Shown in pieces: positions 51,896 through 60,272 of a stretch of 60,668 bases of DNA. Position 1 is the first letter of the stretch. Each line of letters begins with the position of its first letter. The notes under the pieces were generated by a model. It saw only the letters and a program-made list of their open reading frames with translations. It was not told where the DNA came from and did not search any database. The position numbers were made by a program, and so were the translations under genes. The stretch spans positions 1-60,668 of the forward strand of contig MNCZ01000017.1 of NCBI GenBank assembly GCA_001914695.1. Direction: 5' to 3'. This stretch comes from Gammaproteobacteria bacterium 13_2_20CM_66_19 (lineage in GTDB: Bacteria; Pseudomonadota; Gammaproteobacteria; Steroidobacterales; Steroidobacteraceae).

Positions 51896-53080
51896 ATGAA
51901 CTCGATTCAAACGCAGGCGAGCATTCTTGCCGTCGACGATGACACTAGAAGCCTGATGGCGTTGCAGGGACTGCTGGCGGACATGTCGCTGCGGGTAGTC
52001 ACGGCCAAGTCGGGCGACGAGGCGCTGCGCTGCGTGCTCAAGCAGGACTTTGCCGTCATCCTCATGGACGCTCGCATGCCGGGGGTGGACGGCTTCGAAG
52101 CCGCGCGGCTGATCCGCGAGCGCGAGCGCTCGCGCCACACACCGATCATCTTTCTCACCAGCGCCTACGAGGACGCGCCGTCGGTGACCCGCGGCTACGA
52201 GGCGGGTGCCGTGGACTACATCGTGAAGCCGCTGCGGCCTGAGGTCCTGAAGTCCAAGATCTCGGTGTTCGTCAACTTGTACCGCAACAACGCGATCCTC
52301 ATGCAGGAGGTGAGGGATCGCATGACCGCCGAGGAGCACCTCAAGACCTCGCAGCAGAGTCTGCGTGCCCTCGCTTCTCACCTGCAATCGGTGCGCGAGG
52401 AGGAATGGACCCGGATCGCCCGGGAGATCCACGACCACCTGGCCCAGGCGCTCACGGGGCTGAAGATGGATCTCGCCTGGATCACGAGCCGATTGCCCAA
52501 GGGCTCCTCGGCCCTGCGCGCGAAGGCGCAGTCGATGTCCGGCCTGATCGATTCCACGATGGAGTCGATGCACGAGATCATGTCGCAGCTGCGGCCGGAG
52601 GTGTTGGATCGGCTGGGACTCGCTGCGGCGATCGGCTGGCAGGCGGGCGAGTTTCAGCGTCGCAGCGGGATTCGCTGCAACGTGTCGCTCCCCCAGGAGG
52701 AGCTGACGGTGGATCGGGACCGCTCCACCGCGGTGTTCAGGATCCTCCAGGAATTGCTGACCAACGTGGTGCGCCACGCCGGCGCTACCCGGGTCGACGT
52801 GGCGCTCCGCTCCGAGCCCAATGAGCTGCTGCTCACCGTCGCCGACAACGGCCGCGGCATCGACGAGGAGGCGGCCACGAGTCCCAAGTCGTTCGGCCTC
52901 ATGGGAGTGCGCGAGCGCGTCCTGCCCTTTGGCGGGAGGGTCGAGATCAGCGGCGTGCGCGCGCAGGGGACCACGGTGACCGTGGCGCTGCCGGCCGCGG
53001 CCGCCACCCAACCGGTCGCGGCCGCCACCCAACCGGTCGCGGCCGCCACCCAAGTCGAGCCTGGTGCCAAGGAGAGCTGA
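51896..53080 (+). CDS. Receiver-containing histidine kinase (HisKA_3/NarL type)
   Basis: Cytoplasmic kinase of 394 residues with an N-terminal receiver domain: acidic pocket ILAVDDDT, phospho-acceptor Asp in VILMDARMPG, Lys in YIVKPLRP. After a coiled linker (about 135-165) comes a HisKA_3 dimerisation domain, phospho-acceptor His in REIHDHLAQALTGL, and a HATPase_c domain (NVVRHAGATRVDV, ADNGRGID, FGLMGVRERV). The C-terminal tail has a 7-residue tandem repeat AATQPVA. GGGAAGGG before ATG 51896 supports this start. The NarL-type regulator encoded 1 bp downstream is the likely partner. Signals probably arrive from another kinase through the receiver. Confidence 0.88.
   Translation: MNSIQTQASILAVDDDTRSLMALQGLLADMSLRVVTAKSGDEALRCVLKQDFAVILMDARMPGVDGFEAARLIRERERSRHTPIIFLTSAYEDAPSVTRGYEAGAVDYIVKPLRPEVLKSKISVFVNLYRNNAILMQEVRDRMTAEEHLKTSQQSLRALASHLQSVREEEWTRIAREIHDHLAQALTGLKMDLAWITSRLPKGSSALRAKAQSMSGLIDSTMESMHEIMSQLRPEVLDRLGLAAAIGWQAGEFQRRSGIRCNVSLPQEELTVDRDRSTAVFRILQELLTNVVRHAGATRVDVALRSEPNELLLTVADNGRGIDEEAATSPKSFGLMGVRERVLPFGGRVEISGVRAQGTTVTVALPAAAATQPVAAATQPVAAATQVEPGAKES
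53000..53053 (+). repeat. In-frame 21-bp tandem repeat at the end of the kinase gene
   Basis: Two complete identical 21-bp units (53000-53020 and 53021-53041) and 12 bp of a third encode repeated AATQPVA. The unit length is a multiple of three, so copy-number change would keep the frame. It lies in a tail that is not part of the ATPase domain and is probably a slippage product. Confidence 0.85.
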
Positions 53081-53081
53081 G

Positions 53082-53708
53082 ATGAGGGTTTTGATCGCAG
53101 ACGATCACCCCGTCGTTCGCAAGGGGCTGAGGGAGATCGTCGCCTCGGAGCACGACATGATCGTCGTCGGCGAGGCGAAGAGCGGTGACGAGGCGCTCGA
53201 TCTGGCGAAGAAGCTGGACTGGGATGTCGCGGTGTTCGACTACGCGATGCCCGGCTGCAGTGGCGCCGATCTGGTGCGGGAGGTCAAGCGCCAGCATCCG
53301 GGCCGGCCGGTGCTGGTGCTGAGCATCCTGCCCGAGGAAGTGCACGCCGGCCAGGTATTCAAGGCGGGCGGCGCCGGATACATCAACAAGGGCAGCGCCA
53401 ACGAGGACCTGACCGGGGCGATCCGCAAGGTGGTCGGCGGTGGCAAGTACGTGAGCCCCGCCTTCGCGGAGAAGCTCGCGACCGAGCTCGCCGAGGGCGG
53501 CGAGAAGCCGCCGCACAACCTGCTCTCCGATCGCGAATACCGGGTAATGTGGCTGATCGCCTCGGGCAAGCACATCAACGAAATCGCGGCCGAGATGACT
53601 CTCAGCCCGAGCACGATCAGCACCTATCGGGCGCGAATCCTGAAGAAGCTGGGGTTGTCCAACAATGCGGAGCTGGTTCGCTACGCGGTCAAGTACCGGC
53701 TCATCTAG
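53082..53708 (+). CDS. NarL/LuxR-family response regulator
   Basis: DNA-binding response regulator of 208 residues. Receiver: IADDHPVVRKGL, phospho-acceptor Asp in VAVFDYAMPG, Lys in GYINKGSA. LuxR-type helix-turn-helix at about 142-200: LSDREYRVMWLIASGKHINE and LSPSTISTYRARILKKLGL. AAGGAGAG lies 6 bp before ATG 53082 and only 1 bp separates it from the kinase stop, so kinase and regulator form one operon. Targets are unknown. The following gap of 123 bp precedes a second response regulator. Confidence 0.9.
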   Translation: MRVLIADDHPVVRKGLREIVASEHDMIVVGEAKSGDEALDLAKKLDWDVAVFDYAMPGCSGADLVREVKRQHPGRPVLVLSILPEEVHAGQVFKAGGAGYINKGSANEDLTGAIRKVVGGGKYVSPAFAEKLATELAEGGEKPPHNLLSDREYRVMWLIASGKHINEIAAEMTLSPSTISTYRARILKKLGLSNNAELVRYAVKYRLI

Positions 53709-53831
53709 CGGCACCGCGCAAGCGTCTGCAGGCGCGGCCTTACACGGATGTGCGGCGGCGCCTACAGGCAGCTCGAATTTCCGCGACAGTGGTTCGATCG
53801 ACGACACAGCTAAGGACAAGGACTATCGATC

Positions 53832-54524
53832 ATGGGCGGCGCAATCCTCATCGTTGAAGACGAGCTGGTCACGCAGCGGCTGATCGCCGCGAGCCTCGAG
53901 CGCGCCGGATACCAGGCGATCCGGGCGGCGAGCGTCGAGCAGGCGGAAGCGGCGATTCGCGAAGTGCTTCCGGATCTGATGCTGCTCGACTGGATTCTTC
54001 CGGGCACCACCGGCATGTCCTTCCTCAGGCACCTGCGCAGCGAGCGGCGCACCCGGGAGATTCCCGTCATCATGCTCACGGGGCGCTCGGACGAGATCGA
54101 CAAGGTGGCCGGGCTCGAGGCGGGCGCCGATGACTACCTCACCAAGCCCTTCTCACATCGCGAGCTGCTCGCGCGCATCAAGGCGGTCGTACGCCGCCGC
54201 GCACCGCTCCTCGGCGACGAGCCGGTCGAGTTCGGCGACCTGAAGCTCGACCCCGCGGCACACCGCATCACGGCGGCCAGCGGCAAGATCAGCCTGTGGG
54301 CCACCGAATTCCGGCTGCTGCATTTCCTGATGACGCATCCTGATCGGGTATACAGCCGCGGACAGCTGCTCGATGAAGTTTGGGGCGACCACGTCTTCGT
54401 CGAGGACCGCACCGTCGACGTGCACATCCGGCGCCTGCGGCAGGCCCTGCAGCCGAGCGGTCACGAGAAGCGGATCGAGACGGTGCGCGGCGCCGGCTAC
54501 TGCTTTCGGGCCAACCCGGGTTAG
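53832..54524 (+). CDS. OmpR/PhoB-family response regulator
   Basis: Response regulator of 230 residues, PhoB-like. Receiver: ILIVEDELVTQRL, phospho-acceptor Asp in LMLLDWILPG, Lys in DDYLTKPFSH. Winged helix: WATEFRLLHFLMTHPDRVYS, RGQLLDEVWGDHVFVEDRTV and DVHIRRLRQAL. The wording LLDWILPG and VWGDHVFVEDRTVDVHIRRL is close to PhoB, but no phoR, pst or phoU gene is nearby, so it is either a solitary PhoB paralogue or part of a phosphorelay with the receiver-containing kinase encoded just upstream. Its end overlaps the convergent sugar-transferase gene by 4 bp. Confidence 0.87.
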   Translation: MGGAILIVEDELVTQRLIAASLERAGYQAIRAASVEQAEAAIREVLPDLMLLDWILPGTTGMSFLRHLRSERRTREIPVIMLTGRSDEIDKVAGLEAGADDYLTKPFSHRELLARIKAVVRRRAPLLGDEPVEFGDLKLDPAAHRITAASGKISLWATEFRLLHFLMTHPDRVYSRGQLLDEVWGDHVFVEDRTVDVHIRRLRQALQPSGHEKRIETVRGAGYCFRANPG

Positions 54525-55921
54525 TAGGCGTTACGGTCGTTGAGCACGGTGAACACCGTCTTCAGCACGATCCACAGGTCGAGCTGCAGCGACCAGTGAC
54601 GGAGGTACGCCAGATCGTAGGCGATGCGGCTCTCCATCCGGTCGAGCGTGCGGGTCTCGCCGCGAAATCCGTTGACCTGCGCCCAGCCGGTGATGCCGGG
54701 CCTGACTTTGTGCCGGATCATGTAGCCCTTGATGAGCCTGCGATACATCTCACTATGGGCCACCGCGTGCGGGCGCGGACCGACCACGCTCATTCGCCCC
54801 TGCAGCACGTTGATGAACTGCGGCAGCTCGTCGAGGGAGTAGCGGCGCAGGAAGGCGCCGAAGCGGGTCACGCGCTCATCGTCGCGCGTCGCCTGCCGGA
54901 TGACTTCGCCGTCCTCCGTGACCCTCATCGAACGGAACTTGTAGACCTGGATCTCCCGGCCATCGAGGCCGTAGCGGCGCTGCCGGAACAGCACCGGCCC
55001 GGGAGAGCTCAGCTTGACCCCGATCGCGATCGCGAGCAGCAACGGCGAGATGAGAAGCAGGATCAGCAGCGCGAGGACGATGTCGCTGGCGCGCTTCACG
55101 ACGCCGTCCAATCCGTGGAAGGGAGTCTCGCACACCGCGGCGACGGGTATGCCGCCGATGGTGTCGATGCGCGCCTGGATCAGATCGAAGAGGAAGATGT
55201 CCGGCACGAAGTAGATCGACGCCGTGGTGTCGTGCAACTGGTCGAGGAGCCGCACGATGCGCGGTTGAGAGGCCATCGGCAGCGTGATGTAGATCAGGTC
55301 CACCCGATGCGACTTGGCGTACGAGGGCAGCTCGTCGATCGTGCCCAGGATCGGGCCGATACCCCGCGCCGACTCCATCGTGCGCTCGGGGCCGCGGTCA
55401 TCGAAGAATCCCGCGATGCGCACCCCGAGCAGCGGTTGGCGGCGGATCTGCTCTGTCAGGGTGCGGCCCAGTCCGCAGGCGCCGGCGATGACGGCTACAC
55501 GCTGCGCGCCCTCGGCGGCGAGCAGGCGCAGCAGCAGCTTGGGCACGCCCAAGTGCGTCGCGAAGCGGGCCACGGGCGTGGCGATGAGCCACGCGCTCAG
55601 CACGCGCGGGTCGAAGATCTCCATGGTGCCCGTCGCCCAGCCGATGAACAGCAGCAGCGCGACCGTCGTGACCCACCCGATCACGACCTCGCCCGCCAGC
55701 GCGCCGACAGTGCTCGCGCCAGGCAATTGGCCTGGAAAGGTGAGCGAGAAGACGACCAGCGCCAGGATGAGATAAGGACCGTCGAAGGGCACCCGGAACA
55801 GCGCCATCGCGAGCAGCAGCACGCAGATCGTGACCAACGGATCGATGAGCGCCATCACCTGGGCCGCGGGAGCGGCCCGGGGCTCGAAGAACTGCCGTTG
55901 TGTCTGTGGATCTGCCAGCAA
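54521..55921 (-). CDS. Undecaprenyl-phosphate sugar phosphotransferase (WcaJ/EpsB-like polyisoprenyl-P hexose-1-P transferase)
   Basis: Membrane enzyme of 466 residues that starts exopolysaccharide repeat units by moving a hexose-1-phosphate onto undecaprenyl phosphate. About four N-terminal helices (to about 120), a Rossmann-like CoA-binding_3 domain (VAVIAGACGLGRTLTEQI), a fifth hydrophobic segment (ASDIVLALLILLLISPLLLA), then the catalytic domain: SSPGPVLFRQRRYG, VYKFRSMRV, RRYSLDELPQFINVLQGRMS, VGPRPHAV and KVRPGITGWAQVNG. This is a complete WcaJ-type protein. It is divergent from epsA across a 280-bp gap, the start of the polysaccharide locus running off the right end. Confidence 0.9.
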   Translation of the reverse strand: MLADPQTQRQFFEPRAAPAAQVMALIDPLVTICVLLLAMALFRVPFDGPYLILALVVFSLTFPGQLPGASTVGALAGEVVIGWVTTVALLLFIGWATGTMEIFDPRVLSAWLIATPVARFATHLGVPKLLLRLLAAEGAQRVAVIAGACGLGRTLTEQIRRQPLLGVRIAGFFDDRGPERTMESARGIGPILGTIDELPSYAKSHRVDLIYITLPMASQPRIVRLLDQLHDTTASIYFVPDIFLFDLIQARIDTIGGIPVAAVCETPFHGLDGVVKRASDIVLALLILLLISPLLLAIAIGVKLSSPGPVLFRQRRYGLDGREIQVYKFRSMRVTEDGEVIRQATRDDERVTRFGAFLRRYSLDELPQFINVLQGRMSVVGPRPHAVAHSEMYRRLIKGYMIRHKVRPGITGWAQVNGFRGETRTLDRMESRIAYDLAYLRHWSLQLDLWIVLKTVFTVLNDRNAY

Positions 55922-56201
55922 GGTACGTGCACCTTAGGGATCGCGCTGCGGCGCGCGGATGACCCGTGGGCGCGATTCCGTAGTTCGAATGGACTAGCGC
56001 GCCAAATCCCCTCGCAGGACACCTCGGCCGCGGGTCGAACACCGGAATTTCCCGATAAACCGGCGACCGGAACTGTGCCCGGTACGGGGTGCGCGAACCG
56101 CCGGCGCCTCATCCGTGTCACATCACAATCGCGTAACAACCGGTTTACATAGTCAAAAACGCGATGGGACGGAGTTGTTCCAAGCGGTGCGAAAGCAACC
56201 T

Positions 56202-57053
56202 ATGGACTCTCAGGTGACTGTGCATCCCCGGAGGACCGAGCAGGGTTCGAGGTTAGGAACGTCAGAGCCCCGACGCAGCGAGAGCGGCGGCGCGGCGTTA
56301 CTGCACCCGCAGGAGCTCGAGTCGCTGCTGCTCAACATCGACGCATCGCTCCGGGTGCATTCGCGTCATCAGCTGTTTGGCTGGACTCAGGGAATGCTCC
56401 AGAGCCTGATCAAGCACGAGCTGCTGGTGTGCGCAGTGCGCGGGGCCCGCCCCACGGCCTATCAGGTCGATTGCTTCGCGAGTCCCTGGATCGACCCGGA
56501 GAAGGTCGGCGACGTATTCCGGCGGGACACGGCCTTCGTGACGCACCTCGCCACCCAGTGGACCGAGTCGGAATTCCATCCGGTGGTCTTCGCGGCCGGA
56601 GGCGCTGAGCCGCTCTCGCGCGGCCCCTTCGCCGCGGAGCTGCAACGTCTCGGGACGGAGGGCGTCCTGGCGCACGGTACCTACGACGCGCTCGGCAAGC
56701 CCGTGAGCCTGTTCGTGCTGGCTACCATGCCGTGCGACTTCGATCGCGAGCAGGCGTTTCCGCTCGAGCTGATCGCTCCGTTCCTGCACCTCGCGTGGAT
56801 GCGTTCGCAGCTCAGCGGCCCTCTCGAGGAGAGCGGCACGACGGCGCAGAGCGTCGACCCGCTCACTGCGCGCGAGAAGGAGATCCTGCGCTGGATCCAT
56901 CTCGGCAAGAGCAACTTCGAGATCGGAACCATCCTCGGCATCAGCCCGCTGACGGTGAAGAATCACGTGCAGAAAATCCTGCGCAAGCTCAACGTTCAGA
57001 ACCGCACGCACGCAGTCGGCAGGGCCCTCGAGCTGCGCATCCTCGACGTCTGA
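56202..57053 (+). CDS. epsA: EpsA-type LuxR transcriptional regulator (exosortase/EPS associated)
   Basis: Regulator of 283 residues with an N-terminal sensing domain (LLLNIDASLRVHSRHQLFGW, VCAVRGARPTAYQVDCFAS, RDTAFVTHLATQW) typical of EpsA of the PEP-CTERM polysaccharide system, and a C-terminal LuxR helix-turn-helix (LTAREKEILRWIHLGKSNFE, ISPLTVKNHVQKILRKLNVQ). I prefer ATG 56202; the frame is open to a GTG at 56115, but that stretch is AT-rich and promoter-like. It is expected to control the polysaccharide genes around it. The 280-bp divergent gap to the sugar transferase contains an AT-rich segment near 56120-56165 where the promoters should be. Confidence 0.85.
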   Translation: MDSQVTVHPRRTEQGSRLGTSEPRRSESGGAALLHPQELESLLLNIDASLRVHSRHQLFGWTQGMLQSLIKHELLVCAVRGARPTAYQVDCFASPWIDPEKVGDVFRRDTAFVTHLATQWTESEFHPVVFAAGGAEPLSRGPFAAELQRLGTEGVLAHGTYDALGKPVSLFVLATMPCDFDREQAFPLELIAPFLHLAWMRSQLSGPLEESGTTAQSVDPLTAREKEILRWIHLGKSNFEIGTILGISPLTVKNHVQKILRKLNVQNRTHAVGRALELRILDV

Positions 57054-57079
57054 CGACCTTGAGAGACGGAGCGGTCAGC

Positions 57080-58756
57080 TTGAGATACCGTGGAGGGAGA
57101 ATCCTGGCGACCTGGCTGGCGGCGATGCTCGTGCATGGGGCCGCCGTGGCGGCGCCGCAGGCGGCCAGTCGGGACGCGCGCCCCGCCCACTGGACGCACC
57201 ACGTCGGAGATCATGGCGGAGATCGCGGCGCGCTGGACCGGATCCTCGTTGAGATCGTGCACGGCGTGCCCGCACCGACGCGGCGACCCGGCAACTGGGC
57301 ACTCGCTCTCGCGGGCCTGATTGGCGCGGGGGCCATTGCACGACGACGCGTGTCGTTCGCGAGGCAGCGCTCGCTCGTCGTGTTCCCGCCCACCGATGTT
57401 GCGCGGATCGCCGACGCTTCACAGGTTGGGGACGCTGCGCGCGCGGACGATGCCCCAGCGATTGGCGACTTACCCCGGCCTGCCGACGTCGTCGAGCTGC
57501 ACCCGGCGCGGGATCGCGCGACGCACGCGGCGGGCCGAGGTGCACACCTGACCTACTGCCTCGCCGCCGGCTTGCTGCTGTCGCCGGCCGTGCGCGCCGA
57601 GGGGCAGGATCCCGCCAAGCTGACGCCGTTCGTCGAGGAGACCCTCACCACGGACGACAACGTCTTTCGGCTATCGAAGGACGTCGATCCGGCTACGGTG
57701 ATCGGATCGTCCTCACGAGCCGATACCTATCACACCACGGCCTTCGGCCTCAATGCCGAGATGCCCCTCAGCCTGCAGCGCTTCGTCGCCAACCTGACAT
57801 TCAACAGCACCCGCTACCAGCGCTTCTCCAGATTCGACTCCGATGGACACGATCTGCGGGGAAGCTGGCTGTGGCAGGCGGGCAGGGACCTGCACGGGGA
57901 GCTGGGCTACGCCGATACCGTTTCGCTGGCGTCGTTCGCGCAGCTGCTGAGCCCCACGCTCGATCGGCTCCAGGTGCGTCAGGAGTTTGTAAACGGCACA
58001 TGGATGGTCACGCCCTACTGGCGGCTGCGTGCGGCAGGGGACCGCCTCGAGCAGCGCAACAGCGCCCCGGCGACGCTCTTCAACGACGTCACGATCGATG
58101 GCGTCGAGGCAGCGCTCAGCCGTGTCAGCAAGGCCGGAAATTCCATCGGCTTCAGCACGCGCCTCGAGAGGGGAAAATTTCCGACGGCCGAGCCGTTCAC
58201 CACGCCGCTCTCCACCACGCTGATCGACAACGCTTACCGGCAATACGCGGCGAGTCTCACGCTCGACTGGACAGTCACGGGCATCTCCCACCTCGTGGCC
58301 CGCGCCGATCAGGTCAGTCGGCGCTACGATCAGCTGCCGCAGCGAAACTTCACCGGACAGACCGGCCGCATCGAGCTCACCTGGACGCCGACCGGGAAGA
58401 CGACCCTGACCGCGATCGTCCAGCGCGACATCAGTCCCTACGAGTACACCCGATCGAGCCTCGTCCTGCTGAAAGGGTTCGGGTTGCGCCCGGGGTGGCA
58501 CGTCACCCCGAAGATCGACCTGTCGGCTGACCTGGAGGCGGTCACCCGAAGCTATGTTGCCGACCCCGCGCAGGCGCTCGGCTTCACCGGTCAGCGGGAT
58601 GACCGGGTGCGCTCGATGAGCGCGCTCATCTCCTATCACCCCATTGCGAGGATCGGCGTGCAGGCCAGCCTGCTGCACGAGACGCGCTCATCGAACGCCG
58701 CCTTCGGCGACTACGCTGCGAACGTCGTCTGGCTCAACGCGCGGTTCGCCTTCTGA
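57080..58756 (+). CDS. epsL: EpsL-like outer-membrane beta-barrel with N-terminal extension carrying a PEP-CTERM-like signal
   Basis: The frame encodes 558 residues. From about 174 on it is an EpsL-type exopolysaccharide outer-membrane barrel: LTPFVEETLTTDDNVFRLS, repeated amphipathic strands, and a C-terminal aromatic ending NARFAF. The barrel is preceded by its own signal-like segment (LTYCLAAGLLLSPAVRAEG, 157-175). In front of that is an unusual extension: a first signal peptide (residues 1-25), a His/Asp-rich stretch, then VPAP (63-66) and WALALAGLIGAGAIARRR (73-90), a near-perfect PEP-CTERM sorting signal. No stop separates the parts. The start is assumed at TTG 57080 with GGAG 8 bp upstream; ATG 57125 is the first ATG. 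Gene fusion or a lost stop is possible. Confidence 0.75.
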   Translation: MRYRGGRILATWLAAMLVHGAAVAAPQAASRDARPAHWTHHVGDHGGDRGALDRILVEIVHGVPAPTRRPGNWALALAGLIGAGAIARRRVSFARQRSLVVFPPTDVARIADASQVGDAARADDAPAIGDLPRPADVVELHPARDRATHAAGRGAHLTYCLAAGLLLSPAVRAEGQDPAKLTPFVEETLTTDDNVFRLSKDVDPATVIGSSSRADTYHTTAFGLNAEMPLSLQRFVANLTFNSTRYQRFSRFDSDGHDLRGSWLWQAGRDLHGELGYADTVSLASFAQLLSPTLDRLQVRQEFVNGTWMVTPYWRLRAAGDRLEQRNSAPATLFNDVTIDGVEAALSRVSKAGNSIGFSTRLERGKFPTAEPFTTPLSTTLIDNAYRQYAASLTLDWTVTGISHLVARADQVSRRYDQLPQRNFTGQTGRIELTWTPTGKTTLTAIVQRDISPYEYTRSSLVLLKGFGLRPGWHVTPKIDLSADLEAVTRSYVADPAQALGFTGQRDDRVRSMSALISYHPIARIGVQASLLHETRSSNAAFGDYAANVVWLNARFAF

Positions 58757-58772
58757 AGCCGTCTAATGCGGC

Positions 58773-60272
58773 ATGCTGTTCACCTCCGGTGAGTTCCTGT
58801 TCGTCTACCTGCCGCTCACCCTGCTTCTGTTCTTCCTGATTGCGCGTTATGTCGGCAACGCCGCCGCGGCCGCCTGGCTCGTGCTCGCATCCTTCGTCTT
58901 CTATGCGTACTGGCTGCCGCTCTACACGGGCTTGCTTGCCGCTTCTGTCGTGTTCAACTACGCGCTCGGAAACCGGATTTTGGCGTGCCCCGCGGATCGA
59001 CGCCGGCTGCGCCTGGGATTGCTGTGCTTCGCAGTCGGGGTTGATTTGCTCCTTCTCGGGTACTTCAAGTACGCGAATTTCTTTCTGGGCACCGTAGCGG
59101 AGCTGAGCGGCCGGCCGCTCGGCGCGCTCAACGTGATCCTGCCGATCGGAATTTCTTTCTTCACATTTACGCAGATTGCCTATCTCGCGGACGTCCATGC
59201 CGGCAAGGTGCGGGAGCGCAATCCGCTGCACTACGCGCTGTTTGTAAGCTACTTCCCCCACCTGATCGCCGGCCCGGTGTTGCATCACGCGGAAATGATG
59301 CCGCAGTTCGCGCTGCCCCGGATCTACCGGCCGCGACTGGAGAACTTCGCCATGGGACTCGCGTTCCTTCTGATCGGGCTTGCAAAGAAGGTGCTGCTGG
59401 CCGACAGCTGGGCACCGCTAGCGGACGACCTGTTCGACTCGCCCGTGAGTGCTGCGGTCCATGCGGGCGAGGCGTGGCGCGGAGTTCTGGCGTATACGCT
59501 GCAGATCTACTTCGACTTTTCCGGATACTCGGACATGGCGATCGGACTCTCGCTGCTCATCGGAGTCCGGTTGCCGTTCAACTTCAATTCCCCGTACCAG
59601 GCGACCAGCATCATCGATTTCTGGCGTCGCTGGCACATGACGCTGTCCCGATTCCTGCGCGACTATCTTTACTTCCCCCTGGGCGGAAATCGTCGCGGGT
59701 CCGTGCGGCGTTACGTGAATCTGATGATCACCATGCTGCTCGGCGGCCTTTGGCACGGCGCGTCATGGACATTCGTGGTCTGGGGCGGGCTGCATGGAAT
59801 CTATCTCGCGCTTAATCACGCCTGGCGCTTCCTGCGAGACAGGATTGCGGGGCTCGCGGCCGCGGGAACGTCCGGAGCCCTGCGCCTCATCGGTCGGTCG
59901 CTGGCCATGACGCTCACGCTGTTCGCGGTGGTGATCGCGTGGGTATTTTTCCGCGCGCACAGCGGCCAGGAGGCGTGGCACATTCTCGGCACCATGTTCG
60001 CGGCCAGAGCCAGCGGGCCGGCGCCGGAACAGGTCATCGCGCTGCCGACCGTTCTATCGCTCGCGGCCGGGTTCGCGCTGGCGACCATGGCGCGGAACTC
60101 TCAGCAAATAATCGATGGCTCGATGGCCGCCGCCGTGCGGCGCATCGCCGCCGGTGGTTGGCGCGTCGTCGCTCTTGGGGCTGTCGTCGGCGCTGAGCTG
60201 ACCGCGATCGCGATGTTGGCGCTGATCTCGGCTTCACGCAGCACGACCGAGTTCATCTACTTCAACTTCTGA
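58773..60272 (+). CDS. MBOAT-family O-acyltransferase (AlgI-like)
   Basis: Polytopic inner-membrane acyltransferase of 499 residues, expected to pass acetyl groups across the membrane for modification of the polysaccharide made by this locus. AlgI-type landmarks: MLFTSGEFLFVYLPL at the N-terminus, YFKYANFF, LPIGISFFTFTQIAYLADV, FPHLIAGPVLHH, QIYFDFSGYSDMAIGL, FWRRWHMTLSRFLRDYLYFP, and the catalytic-His segment LGGLWHGASWTFV. About 10-11 membrane helices. It starts 16 bp after the EpsL-like gene and is followed at once by an SGNH-like gene, the usual AlgI plus AlgJ/AlgX-type partner arrangement. Confidence 0.92.
   Translation: MLFTSGEFLFVYLPLTLLLFFLIARYVGNAAAAAWLVLASFVFYAYWLPLYTGLLAASVVFNYALGNRILACPADRRRLRLGLLCFAVGVDLLLLGYFKYANFFLGTVAELSGRPLGALNVILPIGISFFTFTQIAYLADVHAGKVRERNPLHYALFVSYFPHLIAGPVLHHAEMMPQFALPRIYRPRLENFAMGLAFLLIGLAKKVLLADSWAPLADDLFDSPVSAAVHAGEAWRGVLAYTLQIYFDFSGYSDMAIGLSLLIGVRLPFNFNSPYQATSIIDFWRRWHMTLSRFLRDYLYFPLGGNRRGSVRRYVNLMITMLLGGLWHGASWTFVVWGGLHGIYLALNHAWRFLRDRIAGLAAAGTSGALRLIGRSLAMTLTLFAVVIAWVFFRAHSGQEAWHILGTMFAARASGPAPEQVIALPTVLSLAAGFALATMARNSQQIIDGSMAAAVRRIAAGGWRVVALGAVVGAELTAIAMLALISASRSTTEFIYFNF

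Noticed and set aside
51725-53053. Upstream extension of the GST frame to 685 codons
   Set aside because: The extension is antisense to a complete kinase gene; the GST domain and a good ribosome binding site begin at 51724.
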